NCBI GenBank assembly: GCA_031260805.1
Contig: JAISKV010000001.1
Span: 122,600 to 186,599, forward strand
Length of the DNA stretch: 64,000 nucleotides
Direction: 5' to 3'
DNA from: Rickettsiales bacterium
GTDB lineage: Bacteria > Pseudomonadota > Alphaproteobacteria > Rs-D84
Of the stretch, positions 9,771 to 21,063 are shown in pieces. The stretch's first letter is position 1. Each line of letters starts with the position of its first letter. The notes below the pieces were generated by a model. That model was not told where the DNA came from. It saw only the letters and a program-made list of their open reading frames with translations, and ran no database searches. The position numbers were made by a program, and so were the translations under genes.

Positions 9771-10688
9771 ATGAAAAAAATTGTAATGACTTCACTTGTC
9801 GCCGTGTTTGCCGCAAGTGCTGCGAATGCGGGGGTGGGCGTGCTGGATGCAAACTATCGCGTTGGCGCGAACCAGTTTTCGGCTGGCGTGAATTTGGAAT
9901 TGTATAAAACGGGATTAGCCAGAGATAAAGACGAAGTGCAGACTTATTCAAGTTTCGGCGGCGGTTCGTTTGTGAATTGGTCTGCTGAACCGATTGCATA
10001 CGGCATTACCAAAGAATTGGCGGTGTCATTGAAACCCGCAAACGGCGCATTGGGTGCGGGCGTTGATTACCGCGTTTACAACAGCAATGCTATTGCGGTT
10101 GATGTTTTGGTTGACGGCGCTTTATCTTTGACAAAATTTATTGATAAATACAATGAGACTAAATTTCCGGTTGGTCAAAATTCTGTATCCGGCGGTCTGA
10201 AATTGTCTGGCGCACTTGATAAATTGGCGTATAAAGTCCAAGGCGCATACAAATACAATTTTGAACAAGATATTACTGTTTTTGACGATAATTATACCTT
10301 GGCCGCATCAAATGTAATTTCATTGTCCGCGCAAGTTCAATATCAAGTCGTCGATAAATGGGCGGTCGCATTATTTGGCGGATATGATATAACATCGTAC
10401 CCAGGCGAAAATAAGGTTGAACTTACGGCTGTAAATGCAATTACTGGCATCTTGTCTGGCTTCGTTTTTATTAAAGATGCTGGCAGTGCAAAAGATGTGA
10501 AATTTAATACCGGATATATTGCTTTGGGCGGAATATACACATTATCTGACAATGCGCAGATTATGCCGTATGTTTTGTATCAACTGAATACAGATATTTA
10601 TGTTGATGGCAAAAAAGAGTATCTGGGTAACAAAAAAGACTCCGATGCGTCCATCACACTCGGCGCGAAATTTGGAATCCAGTTCTAA
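9771..10688 (+). CDS. Outer-membrane beta-barrel protein
   Basis: Signal peptide ...FAASAANA, amphipathic strands, terminal KFGIQF; SD aaggaagggg. Confidence 0.7.
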   Translation: MKKIVMTSLVAVFAASAANAGVGVLDANYRVGANQFSAGVNLELYKTGLARDKDEVQTYSSFGGGSFVNWSAEPIAYGITKELAVSLKPANGALGAGVDYRVYNSNAIAVDVLVDGALSLTKFIDKYNETKFPVGQNSVSGGLKLSGALDKLAYKVQGAYKYNFEQDITVFDDNYTLAASNVISLSAQVQYQVVDKWAVALFGGYDITSYPGENKVELTAVNAITGILSGFVFIKDAGSAKDVKFNTGYIALGGIYTLSDNAQIMPYVLYQLNTDIYVDGKKEYLGNKKDSDASITLGAKFGIQF

Positions 10689-10701
10689 ATTTCCACTTGT
10701 C

Positions 10702-10732
10702 AAAAAAATCCCGCTTTCGCGGGATTTTTTTT
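10702..10732 (+). terminator. Rho-independent terminator
   Basis: aaaaaaatcccgctttcgcgggatttttttt. Confidence 0.9.
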
Positions 10733-10855
10733 GAGAGTTCGGAACCAGAGGCAAAACGGCAATTTTTAAGAATAATAATACTGAACAACTTCCGAACCTA
10801 TCCAGCCCGTCTTCGCATGCCTATGGCATGTCAAAAGGCAATCTTCGTATAAAAT

Positions 10856-10931
10856 TGGTGGATGTTGAGGGACTCGAACCCCCGACCTGCTGGATGTAAA
10901 CCAGACGCTCTACCAACTGAGCTAAACATCC
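10856..10931 (-). tRNA. tRNA-Val (anticodon TAC), CCA encoded
   Basis: Reverse complement GGATGTTTAGCTCAGTTGGTAGAGCGTCTGGTTTACATCCAGCAGGTCGGGGGTTCGAGTCCCTCAACATCCACCA folds as a cloverleaf. Confidence 0.95.
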
Positions 10932-11049
10932 TTTGATGCACCGGATTATACAATTAGCGGAATAATTTTGCAAATTATAATTTGTTGATATTTATTTTGC
11001 TCTGTTAAACAATTTTTACTTTATCATCCCCTGTCGTCATCCCCGCCCA

Positions 11050-11171
11050 GTCGTCATTCCCGCGCAGGCGGGAATCCACTGTTAGCGATAAAAGAAGTTA
11101 GGTATTATTAACAAATGAATAAGTTTTGAGTTTGTTAACAATGGATCCCCGCCTGCGCGGGGATGACGACT
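11050..11171. repeat. Family A MITE-like element, about 120 bp
   Basis: gtcgtcattcccgcgcaggcgggaatcca ... tggatccccgcctgcgcggggatgacgac around a conserved ttgttaacaaactcaaaacttattcatttgttaa core. Confidence 0.85.
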
Positions 11172-11269
11172 GGGGTGTTGTTCGGCGCGCGGGATGACGA
11201 TGGGGTGGTGGTTCAGTGTGCGGGAATGACGACTGTTAAAAAAGTGATAAAAAAGTATAACAGAGCGTA

Positions 11270-12073
11270 TTATTTTACACACGATTTATAGCCGGCCGGC
11301 CGCATGCTGATTGGCAATTTATCGTTTAGTTCGCACGCATCATTAATGATTTCTTCAATATCATCAAAAATTTTATGCACATCTGTATAGTTTTTGGTAT
11401 TCAATTTTTTGGCTGCTTCAATATCATTTACCAAACTGTCTCGTTTTAATAAAAGTTCATCTTTTATGCCTGCTTCATCTTCATAATATTGTTTAATAAC
11501 TTCATTAAAACGGTTATATGAATCGGTATTTTCATTTATTTTGGCGGATGCCTTGTCCAGATTATCATAAAGCGCGTCGGCACTGTTAAACACAATATTA
11601 TAACGATCAAACAGAGAATTATTTTGCTGTTCCAGGATTTCGTTGTTCATTGCCAGAACATCGGCAGGACACAGGGCTCCATATTTGCCTAGATCAGCGT
11701 TTTTCTGTTTCAGCGCGGCACATTGCGCCACACGATTGCGGGTTGTGTTAATGTTTTTCTGCAAACCCTGCAACAACTGCCCGCCATTACGATAATTATC
11801 ATAAATTATGCTATAATTTTCATTATTAAGCATATGGGTTGTGACGACCAGATTATCATAAGCCCGTATTATAATCGCGATATTATATATGTCTTTATCA
11901 TTATCCCCCAAGACATCCGTGTCCTTGTATCTCTCATACGAAGCGGGTGTCGTATAACGCGAAACATCTGTTATTGTCATATTGTTGAAATCAGAAATAC
12001 TGACAGTGTCGTCGGCACGCGCAACCGGTAAAATTAAAAGATAAAAGATAAAAGATAAAAATATTTTCTTCAT
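11270..12073 (-). CDS. Secreted helical protein of unknown function
   Basis: Signal peptide MKKIFLSFIFYLLILPVARA, then mostly helical sequence. Confidence 0.7.
   Translation of the reverse strand: MKKIFLSFIFYLLILPVARADDTVSISDFNNMTITDVSRYTTPASYERYKDTDVLGDNDKDIYNIAIIIRAYDNLVVTTHMLNNENYSIIYDNYRNGGQLLQGLQKNINTTRNRVAQCAALKQKNADLGKYGALCPADVLAMNNEILEQQNNSLFDRYNIVFNSADALYDNLDKASAKINENTDSYNRFNEVIKQYYEDEAGIKDELLLKRDSLVNDIEAAKKLNTKNYTDVHKIFDDIEEIINDACELNDKLPISMRPAGYKSCVK
12037..12062 (-). repeat. (TTTTATC)n heptamer array inside signal-peptide codons
   Basis: aaaagataaaagataaaagataaaaa; encodes FIFYLL. Confidence 0.85.
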
Positions 12074-12138
12074 AATGTTTTGTTTTGTATGAATTGCGGG
12101 CGGGGCCCGCAATGACGATTGGCGGCGCCATGGTTTAT

Positions 12139-12846
12139 TTATGCCAGATTCAGAAAATCTTTCAATACTGCATCCGGACGATCAATATTTTGGTTGATTT
12201 CCAGATTAGAATCAACAATCGGGGCAGCGGATTGCGCTGTATCGCCGCAGTATGCGGCCAGGTCGGGTTTTATCGTATCTTCGCTGACGCCGTCTATTAA
12301 TCCATTTGTGCAACCCAATGATTGTGAAGCAGAGTTATTTTGCAGTTCGCAATTAATCGCGCCGTGTCCGCCAACACAATATTTGGCGAGCAATGCCCCC
12401 CCCTGATCCAAGGTGTTGGTAAATTCGGCAGACCGCTTGTTAATTTGTCCCCGTTCTGTTTCAGTCAAAGCGGCGGATACGGGTTGCTGTGTATTGGTCT
12501 GGACTGGTGTGTGGGCAACCGTGGTGGTGGTTGGCGTTGTGGCGACCCCTTTTTTCCGGGCATCGTACGCATTGTCAATCTGCTTTAATTCAGCGCAGAA
12601 TGTTTTATTGTTATCTTTGCCAGCGCCTTCGTTATCGCAGGTATCCTTGGTCAACAGGTCTTTTGCACCGCCGCCAACAGTCTTGGCAGCATTGCTAATC
12701 GCGCCGCCGGCTGTTTTGGCCGCGCCGCCAAGTCCCGACATAGCCCGTTGAATCAGGTTTGGTTTTTGGGCTGGCGTGGTGTCTTCGGCACGCGCAACCG
12801 GTAAAATTAAAAGATAAAAGATAAAAGATAAAAATATTTTCTTCAT
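12139..12846 (-). CDS. Secreted protein of unknown function with the same signal peptide as the upstream neighbour
   Basis: MKKIFLSFIFYLLILPVARAED; low-complexity Thr/Ala region; G8 tract at 12396-12403. Confidence 0.65.
   Translation of the reverse strand: MKKIFLSFIFYLLILPVARAEDTTPAQKPNLIQRAMSGLGGAAKTAGGAISNAAKTVGGGAKDLLTKDTCDNEGAGKDNNKTFCAELKQIDNAYDARKKGVATTPTTTTVAHTPVQTNTQQPVSAALTETERGQINKRSAEFTNTLDQGGALLAKYCVGGHGAINCELQNNSASQSLGCTNGLIDGVSEDTIKPDLAAYCGDTAQSAAPIVDSNLEINQNIDRPDAVLKDFLNLA
12809..12835 (-). repeat. (TTTTATC)n heptamer array inside signal-peptide codons
   Basis: Near-identical block to 12002-12075. Confidence 0.85.
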
Positions 12847-12859
12847 AATGTTTTGTTTT

Positions 12860-14359
12860 CTAAAACACCCGGTGCCATGTTTTTACTGTGAAATCACCGA
12901 CCCAATGCGCGCCGGAAATAACCGCATTCCAGAACGCATCAGTCCATTCGCCCAGTGTTATCCATGACCCGCCAATCCATTCGCCCAGTCCGTGCCAGAT
13001 ACCACTGACCACATTTGCGGCGCAGTGCCATGCGCATGCAACCCCGGAAATAACCGCATTCCAGAACGCATCAGTCCATTCGCCCAGCGTTGTCCATGAT
13101 CCGCCGATCCATTCGCCCAGACCTGTCCAGATTCCATTTGCAACCCATGCTGTCCAATGCCATGCAATCGCCAAGTATTTATATACCCAGACCGCAGCAT
13201 CCGCGGTTGCGTACCCGGCAATGACCAGTCCGCTGGCCGTCCAATCCCATGCTGCGTCGCCCCAGGCAACCAGTTTGCTGCCCAATCTGTTTAGAAAAGA
13301 TGGCGTTTGTGGTTCATCGGTTGCCGCTGGCCCCGCCGCGTCAGGCAAATATTCATGCGCCACGCTGTCGGCCGGGACGGTTATGGTTTCACGGACTTCT
13401 ACAATTTCAGCGTCATCCGCCGGGTAAGTCGTCGCGATCGCATGGGTTTCCATTACGACAATTTCATCAGGCGCGGCGACCGGCGCGATAACATCTTCCC
13501 TTTCCATCGCGATTTCAATAACCGGCTTGTCCGATTGCAATGATGGCGCGCGCGCTTCATACACATCTTCTTCGCCGCAATCCAGCACGCAGTTCATGTT
13601 GCGCCCGACGATTTCGCATTTGGAAATGCACTTGTTCGGCTGAGATGCGGAACTTTCAGAGTTCAGAACGCATTCGTTCTTTTTATAATTGTCATGCACG
13701 CGCGCGGCGAACCCGTTCACGCACTCAAAGTTCCGATCGCCGCCATAGCATTTCGCGTTGTCGGGACAGGTTCCGCTGCACCAGCCCTGGGGCGTGCCGT
13801 TCGCGCTGTGCACCATGTACGCGCCCAGCCGGCACAGATGCGCGACGCAGCGCCGTTCAATTTCTTTCCCGGTTTTGACATCCTGGCAGGTTGCAATTTT
13901 CGCGTTTGTCAGTTTGCATGCATCGCCGACGCCGCGGCCGATGCACTGGGGATCAGATTTGTTTATTTTTTTGGAACAAATCCGCAGGCTCATGTCATAC
14001 TCAAACCCGTCCGCACATTCCCAGCCCCAGAACGAAGTATTTGTCGCGCTGTTGGAATATTTTACGATTTTTGTATTTGATGGAATAACCGTGCCGTCAA
14101 AATAATCGGCATGATAAATGTTGTAATAACTCTTGCCGCTGGCCAGACAGGATGAAAATTTGCCATTATTTCCACAGTACCGGTAATTGCCGGATGAACA
14201 GTCAAAAATGCTGCCCAATGATTCCTGGACCAAGACGCCTTTGTCATCCGCGGCGCCGCAGCATAAATTCTTTTCCAAAAAGTTGTCGTAAATGCATTGC
14301 GAAAACGCTGCTGGCGAAAACAGCAGGACCCCGGCCAAGGCAATATATATTCTTTTCAT
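12860..14359 (-). CDS. Large secreted Cys-rich protein with Trp-rich C-terminal tandem repeat
   Basis: Signal peptide; many Cys; two copies of GLGEWIGGSWxTLGEWTDAFWNAVISG. Confidence 0.7.
   Translation of the reverse strand: MKRIYIALAGVLLFSPAAFSQCIYDNFLEKNLCCGAADDKGVLVQESLGSIFDCSSGNYRYCGNNGKFSSCLASGKSYYNIYHADYFDGTVIPSNTKIVKYSNSATNTSFWGWECADGFEYDMSLRICSKKINKSDPQCIGRGVGDACKLTNAKIATCQDVKTGKEIERRCVAHLCRLGAYMVHSANGTPQGWCSGTCPDNAKCYGGDRNFECVNGFAARVHDNYKKNECVLNSESSASQPNKCISKCEIVGRNMNCVLDCGEEDVYEARAPSLQSDKPVIEIAMEREDVIAPVAAPDEIVVMETHAIATTYPADDAEIVEVRETITVPADSVAHEYLPDAAGPAATDEPQTPSFLNRLGSKLVAWGDAAWDWTASGLVIAGYATADAAVWVYKYLAIAWHWTAWVANGIWTGLGEWIGGSWTTLGEWTDAFWNAVISGVACAWHCAANVVSGIWHGLGEWIGGSWITLGEWTDAFWNAVISGAHWVGDFTVKTWHRVF
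12913..13138. repeat. 135-bp-period direct repeat (two copies) coding the Trp-rich module
   Basis: gaaataaccgcattccagaacgcatcagtccattcgcccag...catccattcgcccag duplicated. Confidence 0.8.
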
Positions 14360-14384
14360 TCTCTCTCCTATACAACCCTTAACC

Positions 14385-14702
14385 CTATTTGATCGCGTTC
14401 ACCTTGACCCGGAACAAAGTTTCTTTGCCGGCCAAATTCGCCGCGGGATAATCCGCAGGGAACTTAACCGTGATATTCCGTTCTTCGCCAACCTTGGCCC
14501 CGATCAACTGTTCCTCGAACCCGGGAATAAACGAATGGCTGCCCAGTTTCAGCGGGACATTTTGGGCGGTTCCGCCCTCGAACTGTTCGGGTCCCAAGAA
14601 TCCGGCAAAGTCAATGACGACCGTATCGCCATTTTTCGCCGATTTGTCGCAACCCGTCAGCACCGCCAATCCCAATACCGCAACCGATAATACTTTTTTC
14701 AT
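14385..14702 (-). CDS. Lipoprotein FKBP-type peptidyl-prolyl isomerase, trigger-factor-like PPIase domain
   Basis: Lipobox LAVLTGC; VPLKLGSHSFIPGFEEQLIGAKVGEERNITVKFPADYPAANLAGKETLFRVKV. Confidence 0.8.
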   Translation of the reverse strand: MKKVLSVAVLGLAVLTGCDKSAKNGDTVVIDFAGFLGPEQFEGGTAQNVPLKLGSHSFIPGFEEQLIGAKVGEERNITVKFPADYPAANLAGKETLFRVKVNAIK

Positions 14703-14728
14703 GTTCGCATCCCTTTTTTAGTTATTTT

Positions 14729-14787
14729 ACCACTACCCCGTCTTGCGCTGCGCGCAATCCACCCCTTCGCCAAGCGAAGGGGATTTT
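14729..14787. repeat. Family B half element
   Basis: accactaccccgtcttgcgctgcgcgcaatccaccccttcgccaagcgaagggg. Confidence 0.75.
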
Positions 14788-15347
14788 TATTTCTGATAAA
14801 TGCAGCGGAATCCGTATTCGCGCATGGTGCTGCCCTCGGCCTCGATCCTGTAATCAAAGTACGGCGTCGGGCGCATTGAATCAAAAGACGGATTGTCATA
14901 CACAATGACGAAAGAATCCGCATTGCGGCCGCAGACCCTTTTCATCTCAAACTCTGCCACCTTGCCCAGCACGGTGCGGTTGTCGCCGTCAACATCCGTG
15001 CCGTTCGCGTTCTGCATCAGGCGGAGCCGCATTTCGCGCAAGTCCGTGTTTCCCAGCAAAATCTGGACCCTGACCATCGCGCCCTTGTATTCCTGCCACC
15101 GGGTTTCCATGCGCGCGGTGTTCCAGCGGTTATTGTTTTCCGCTTTTTCCGCCTGGGTTTTCGGCTTGTAAGAATCAATATTGGAATATTGATTTTCCGG
15201 CGTCATAAAATTTTCAACCCGTTCGTTCATGTACGGCGCGTCGGGGCCGCCGTTCGCAAAATCATCCTGGTTATAAGGCGCGTCCGTCCCGCTGTCCGCG
15301 CAGGCGGCCAGCAAAAACAATGGCAGGACAAGGAATTTTAGTTTCAT
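14787..15347 (-). CDS. Lipoprotein of unknown function
   Basis: Lipobox LFLLAAC. Confidence 0.65.
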   Translation of the reverse strand: MKLKFLVLPLFLLAACADSGTDAPYNQDDFANGGPDAPYMNERVENFMTPENQYSNIDSYKPKTQAEKAENNNRWNTARMETRWQEYKGAMVRVQILLGNTDLREMRLRLMQNANGTDVDGDNRTVLGKVAEFEMKRVCGRNADSFVIVYDNPSFDSMRPTPYFDYRIEAEGSTMREYGFRCIYQK

Positions 15348-15425
15348 GGCAAACTCTCTTTGCTGAAATTATAACACAAATGCCGCGTTGATTGAAAGTG
15401 TTTTTTATGATAAACTTCCGATGAA

Positions 15426-16391
15426 ATGCCGGATATTGTCCTTGATACTTTAATCCGCCCGCTGGAAGAATTCTGGCGGCCCGGTTTTGTGGAAGAAATC
15501 GCCGTCAATCGCGCCGGCGAAGTGTGGTTGCGCCTGCACGGCGCGCGCGTGCCATGGGTTTCGTATCCCGCGCCGCAACTGACCCAGTCTTACCTGGTGG
15601 ATTTAATCAGCGTTGTCGCGAATGTGTACGAGCAGCCGTTTGATCCATACCACGGCGTGCCGGTCGTGTTTGCATCGCTTCCCGGCAATCACAGATTTTC
15701 CGCAATCGCCGGCCCCAATGTGAACTATGACGACAACGATATCACGGGCGGCGTCGCGTTAAGCGTTCGCGGCCAGTCTGCGAACGACACCAGTTTCGCG
15801 AATTATCATTTGTCGCGCGGCGCGCCATTGTTAAAGGTAAAGCCGCGCGATAAAAGCAAGTCCGACGACCCGTACGACCGGCTGATAGAAATTATTAATG
15901 AAGGCAGCCCGCTGTTAATAAGCGGCGCGACCAGCACTGGAAAAACGACTTTCCTGAATCACATCATGAAACAGATTGACCAGTCCGCCCGCGTGATAAC
16001 CGTGGAAGACGCGCGCGAACTGCATGTGCCGCAGAAAAACCATGTGCATTTGGTTTTGTCCCGCACAGAGCAAAATAATAAATTCAGTTATAAAAGCCTG
16101 CTGGACCTGGTCGTTCGCATGACGCCTGATGTCTTGATCGGCGGCGAAATCTCAACGGGGAACGCCGGGGTGCTGTGGGAAATCATGCGGACCGGACACG
16201 ATCACTTCTATACAACAATCCATGCGAACAGCGCGGCCGAGGCGTATGACCGGTTTGCCGGATTGATTTTGGAAACGAAAAATTCAGGATACGATGTGGA
16301 AGTCTTGCTGCGCGAAATGCGAGAGAAGTTGCATGTCGTGCAATTGTCGCGCGACGGGGTAGTGGTAAAAAAACTAAAAAAGTTTTACCTA

Positions 16392-16415
<24 letters not shown>
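15426..16415 (+). CDS. VirB11-family secretion/conjugation ATPase
   Basis: GATSTGKTTFLNHIM (Walker A), RVITVEDARELHVPQKNHVHLVLS, MTPDVLIGGEISTGNAGVLWEIMRTGHDHFYTTIHANSA. Confidence 0.85.
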
Positions 16416-18111
<1,696 letters not shown>

Positions 18112-18120
<9 letters not shown>

Positions 18121-18151
18121 CTGTGCCCGGCAACAGAAACAGGGAACTTTT
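18112..18151 (+). terminator. Rho-independent terminator after tmRNA
   Basis: gtttccctgt...aacagggaactttta hairpin. Confidence 0.7.
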
Positions 18152-18174
18152 ATTTATGCGATGATTTCGTTCTC

Positions 18175-18283
18175 CGTCGTCATTCCGGCGAAGGCCGGAA
18201 TCCATTGCGTTAATAATGCGCAATTTTGCAATGCAAAATTGACAATAATTTAATGGATGCCGGGTCAAGCCCGGCATGACGAC
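18175..18283. repeat. Family A variant palindromic element
   Basis: cgtcgtcattccggcgaaggccggaatccatt ... aatggatgccgggtcaagcccggcatgacgac. Confidence 0.8.
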
Positions 18284-18301
18284 CTAGGGAGAAAATACAC
18301 A

Positions 18302-18529
18302 ATGAACAAAATCAAGAAAATATTCTTTGGCGGCGTGTTTGGGGTAATCTATATTTCTTTTGTCGCGCAGTTGGTTTATGTCATCGGATGGGCCAGCGGA
18401 TTTGATCAGATTGCAATCGGATTGGGCCTGCTGTCGGTTGAATGGCTGGTAATTGTCGCGGCGCGGTACTTGTCCAAAAAGTCTTCATCTGGTTCGCGGC
18501 CGGAATTTCGGCGCGATTTCCGCAGATAA
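18302..18529 (+). CDS. Small two-TM membrane protein
   Basis: Hydrophobic segments; followed by a terminator. Confidence 0.6.
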   Translation: MNKIKKIFFGGVFGVIYISFVAQLVYVIGWASGFDQIAIGLGLLSVEWLVIVAARYLSKKSSSGSRPEFRRDFRR

Positions 18530-18552
18530 GAAATCAGATAAAAAATAAAAAT

Positions 18553-18580
18553 AAAAAACGGCGCGGCGCGCCGTTTTTTT
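18553..18580 (+). terminator. Rho-independent terminator
   Basis: aaaaaacggcgcggcgcgccgttttttt. Confidence 0.85.
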
Positions 18581-18710
18581 AACGCTTTTTTGACGCCGTC
18601 AAATGTGATATAATATGCAGTGAAAAGAAAGAAAAACACAAAGAAAATCAATATAAACAACAGGTCTGAACGAATCGGAATTATTAAAACAAAAAAAACG
18701 GAGAGATAAA

Positions 18711-19457
18711 ATGAAACTTCAAGTAAAATCTTTGGTAATTGCGGGAACTTTGCTGGTTTTGCCTGTTATGGCGAACGCGGCTGTTACACCGGCATCGGCG
18801 CCGCTGGCGTCAAAATCGTATGTGGACAGCGCGGTTGAATCTATCGCCGGCGACATTGCGGACACACTGTCAAACTATTCAACAACAACCCAAGTGAATA
18901 CCGCAATATCCACTGCTGTTTCCGACAAATTGACGGCGGCTGATATCTCCGATTTGGCGACCAAGACATATGCCGATGGTGTCAGCACTGCCGAACAGGC
19001 TGCAATTGACGCGGCGGTTTCCAATCGTTTAGTTGCATCAGATATCGCTGGCAAAGCAGATGCGTCCAATGTTTACACAAAAACAGAAACAAATACTTTG
19101 GTATCTGATTTCATAACGGCCGCCGATATTTCCAATAAAGCGAATGCGTCTGATGTTTATACCAAGGCTGCGGCGGATGCTGAATTTATTGACTCAACGG
19201 AATTGAGTACAGCAATTTCCAACAAAGCGGATAAAGCGACAACTCTGGCTGGCTATGGAATCAGCGATGCGGCTGCGGCGGTGCATACCCATGCGTCCAC
19301 AGATATTTCTGATTCTACCGCGACAGGGCGCAGTGTCTTGACTGCATCTGATGCGGCTGCGGCGCGCGCAGCGATCGCAGCGGTCGGCGCATGTCCGGCG
19401 GATCAAGCAATGGTCGGCAGCACATGTACGGCAGTTGCAACGACTTATGTTCCGTAA
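18711..19457 (+). CDS. Secreted coiled-coil protein with phage-tail-fibre-like segment
   Basis: Signal peptide ...LPVMANA; TLAGYGISDAAAAVHTHASTDISDSTATGRSVLTASDAAAARAAI. Confidence 0.7.
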   Translation: MKLQVKSLVIAGTLLVLPVMANAAVTPASAPLASKSYVDSAVESIAGDIADTLSNYSTTTQVNTAISTAVSDKLTAADISDLATKTYADGVSTAEQAAIDAAVSNRLVASDIAGKADASNVYTKTETNTLVSDFITAADISNKANASDVYTKAAADAEFIDSTELSTAISNKADKATTLAGYGISDAAAAVHTHASTDISDSTATGRSVLTASDAAAARAAIAAVGACPADQAMVGSTCTAVATTYVP

Positions 19458-19470
19458 TCAGCGTTATGTA

Positions 19471-19497
19471 AAAAAACGGCCTTCGGGCCGTTTTTTT
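19471..19497 (+). terminator. Rho-independent terminator
   Basis: aaaaaacggccttcgggccgttttttt. Confidence 0.9.
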
Positions 19498-19526
19498 AAG
19501 GTTTAAGGTTTAAGGTTTAAGGTTTG
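19496..19526. repeat. (GGTTTAA)n heptamer tandem repeat, intergenic
   Basis: aaggtttaaggtttaaggtttaaggttt. Confidence 0.85.
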
Positions 19527-19577
19527 AGAGTGGTCAGTTCATATTCCATCGTCATTCCCGTATAGAATCACCGCTCC

Positions 19578-19655
19578 TTCGTCACCCCGGGCCACGACCC
19601 GGGGGCCATGCCGAATAGATTCCGGGTTTCGCTGCGCTCCCCCGGAATGACGATG
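19578..19655. repeat. Family A variant
   Basis: ttcgtcaccccgggccacgacccggg ... cccccggaatgacgatgg. Confidence 0.65.
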
Positions 19656-19789
19656 GCGTTTTGTGGTGGGGGGCGCAGAGCGGCTGCGTCGTGATGCTGG
19701 GAAGGGGACTGGCTGCGTCAGCCACAAGAGTATAATAGTTAACAATTAATAACTGATAATTATTAAAAAACGGCCTTTCGGCCGTTTTT

Positions 19790-21061
19790 TTAAGCAACTT
19801 TCTTTTCTGTGGCAAACACAAACAGCGGTTTCGCCGCGCTGTTCACGACATCCGCATTAATTACAATCTCGTCCAGATTTTCTGCATCCGGCGCGTCAAA
19901 CATAGGCGTCAGCAGCACCCGTTCCAGAATAGACCGCAGCCCGCGCGCACCGGTTTTTCGTTTCAACGCCAATGCCGCAATCGCATCCAGCGCGTCATCC
20001 GTGATTTTCAGTTTGACGCCTTCCATGTCAAACAGAGCCTCGTATTGCCGGACTATCGCATTTTTCGGCTTGGTCAATATTTGCACCAGCGCGCTTTTAT
20101 CCAAATCGGTCAGCGCGGTTATAATCGGCAGACGGCCGATTAATTCCGGGATAAGTCCGAATTTAACCAGGTCTTCGGGCCGCACATCTGTCAAGTCTGT
20201 CGTTATTTCAGACTTTTCACGCACAGTCGCGCCGAACCCGATTTCAGATCGGGCATTTGATCGCGCCGCAATGATTTTGTTCAGCCCGTCAAACGCGCCG
20301 CCGCATATAAACAAGATTTTCCCGGTATCAATTTTCAGCATTGCTTCGCCGGGATGCTTGCGCCCGCCGCCCTGGGGCGATACATTTGCGGTCGTGCCTT
20401 CTATTAATTTCAGCAGCGCCTGCTGGACCCCTTCGCCAGAAACATCGCGGGTCAGGCTCGGGTTTTCGGACTTGCGCGCTATCTTGTCAATTTCGTCAAT
20501 GTAGATAATTCCGCGCTGGGCCCGTTCAATGTCATAATTCGCGTTCTGATACAGCCGCGTCAAAATACTTTCCACATCTTCGCCGACATAACCAGCCTCG
20601 GTCAAAGTTGTCGCGTCCGCAATCGCGAACGGCACATCCAGAATTTTCGCCAGCGTTTGCGCGAACAAAGTCTTGCCGGTCCCCGTCGACCCAATCATCA
20701 GAATATTTGATTTCTGAATTTCAACATTGGATTTCGCGCCCGCGCCATGCCGCTTGTAATGATTGTAAACCGCCACGGCCAGCGTTCGTTTCGCGTCATC
20801 CTGGCCGATTATATATTCGTTCAGAATGTCGTAAATCTGCTTTGGCGTCGGCGTTTTGGAAGAATCGCTGACAACTTGCTCGCGCTGCTGATCGGTCAGA
20901 ATATCGTTGCACAAACTGATGCATTCGTTGCAGATGCAGGTGCTGCGCCCTGTAATCATGCGGCGAACTTCATGCACTTTCTTTCCGCAAAAACTGCATG
21001 TCTGGCCGGAAGATTCCGACGCGGGCTTGTGTGTTATTATGATGTCGTTTTCATCTGACAT
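19790..21061 (-). CDS. clpX: ATP-dependent Clp protease ATP-binding subunit ClpX
   Basis: Zinc finger [47 protein letters not shown]. Confidence 0.97.
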   Translation of the reverse strand: MSDENDIIITHKPASESSGQTCSFCGKKVHEVRRMITGRSTCICNECISLCNDILTDQQREQVVSDSSKTPTPKQIYDILNEYIIGQDDAKRTLAVAVYNHYKRHGAGAKSNVEIQKSNILMIGSTGTGKTLFAQTLAKILDVPFAIADATTLTEAGYVGEDVESILTRLYQNANYDIERAQRGIIYIDEIDKIARKSENPSLTRDVSGEGVQQALLKLIEGTTANVSPQGGGRKHPGEAMLKIDTGKILFICGGAFDGLNKIIAARSNARSEIGFGATVREKSEITTDLTDVRPEDLVKFGLIPELIGRLPIITALTDLDKSALVQILTKPKNAIVRQYEALFDMEGVKLKITDDALDAIAALALKRKTGARGLRSILERVLLTPMFDAPDAENLDEIVINADVVNSAAKPLFVFATEKKVA

Positions 21062-21063
21062 GA

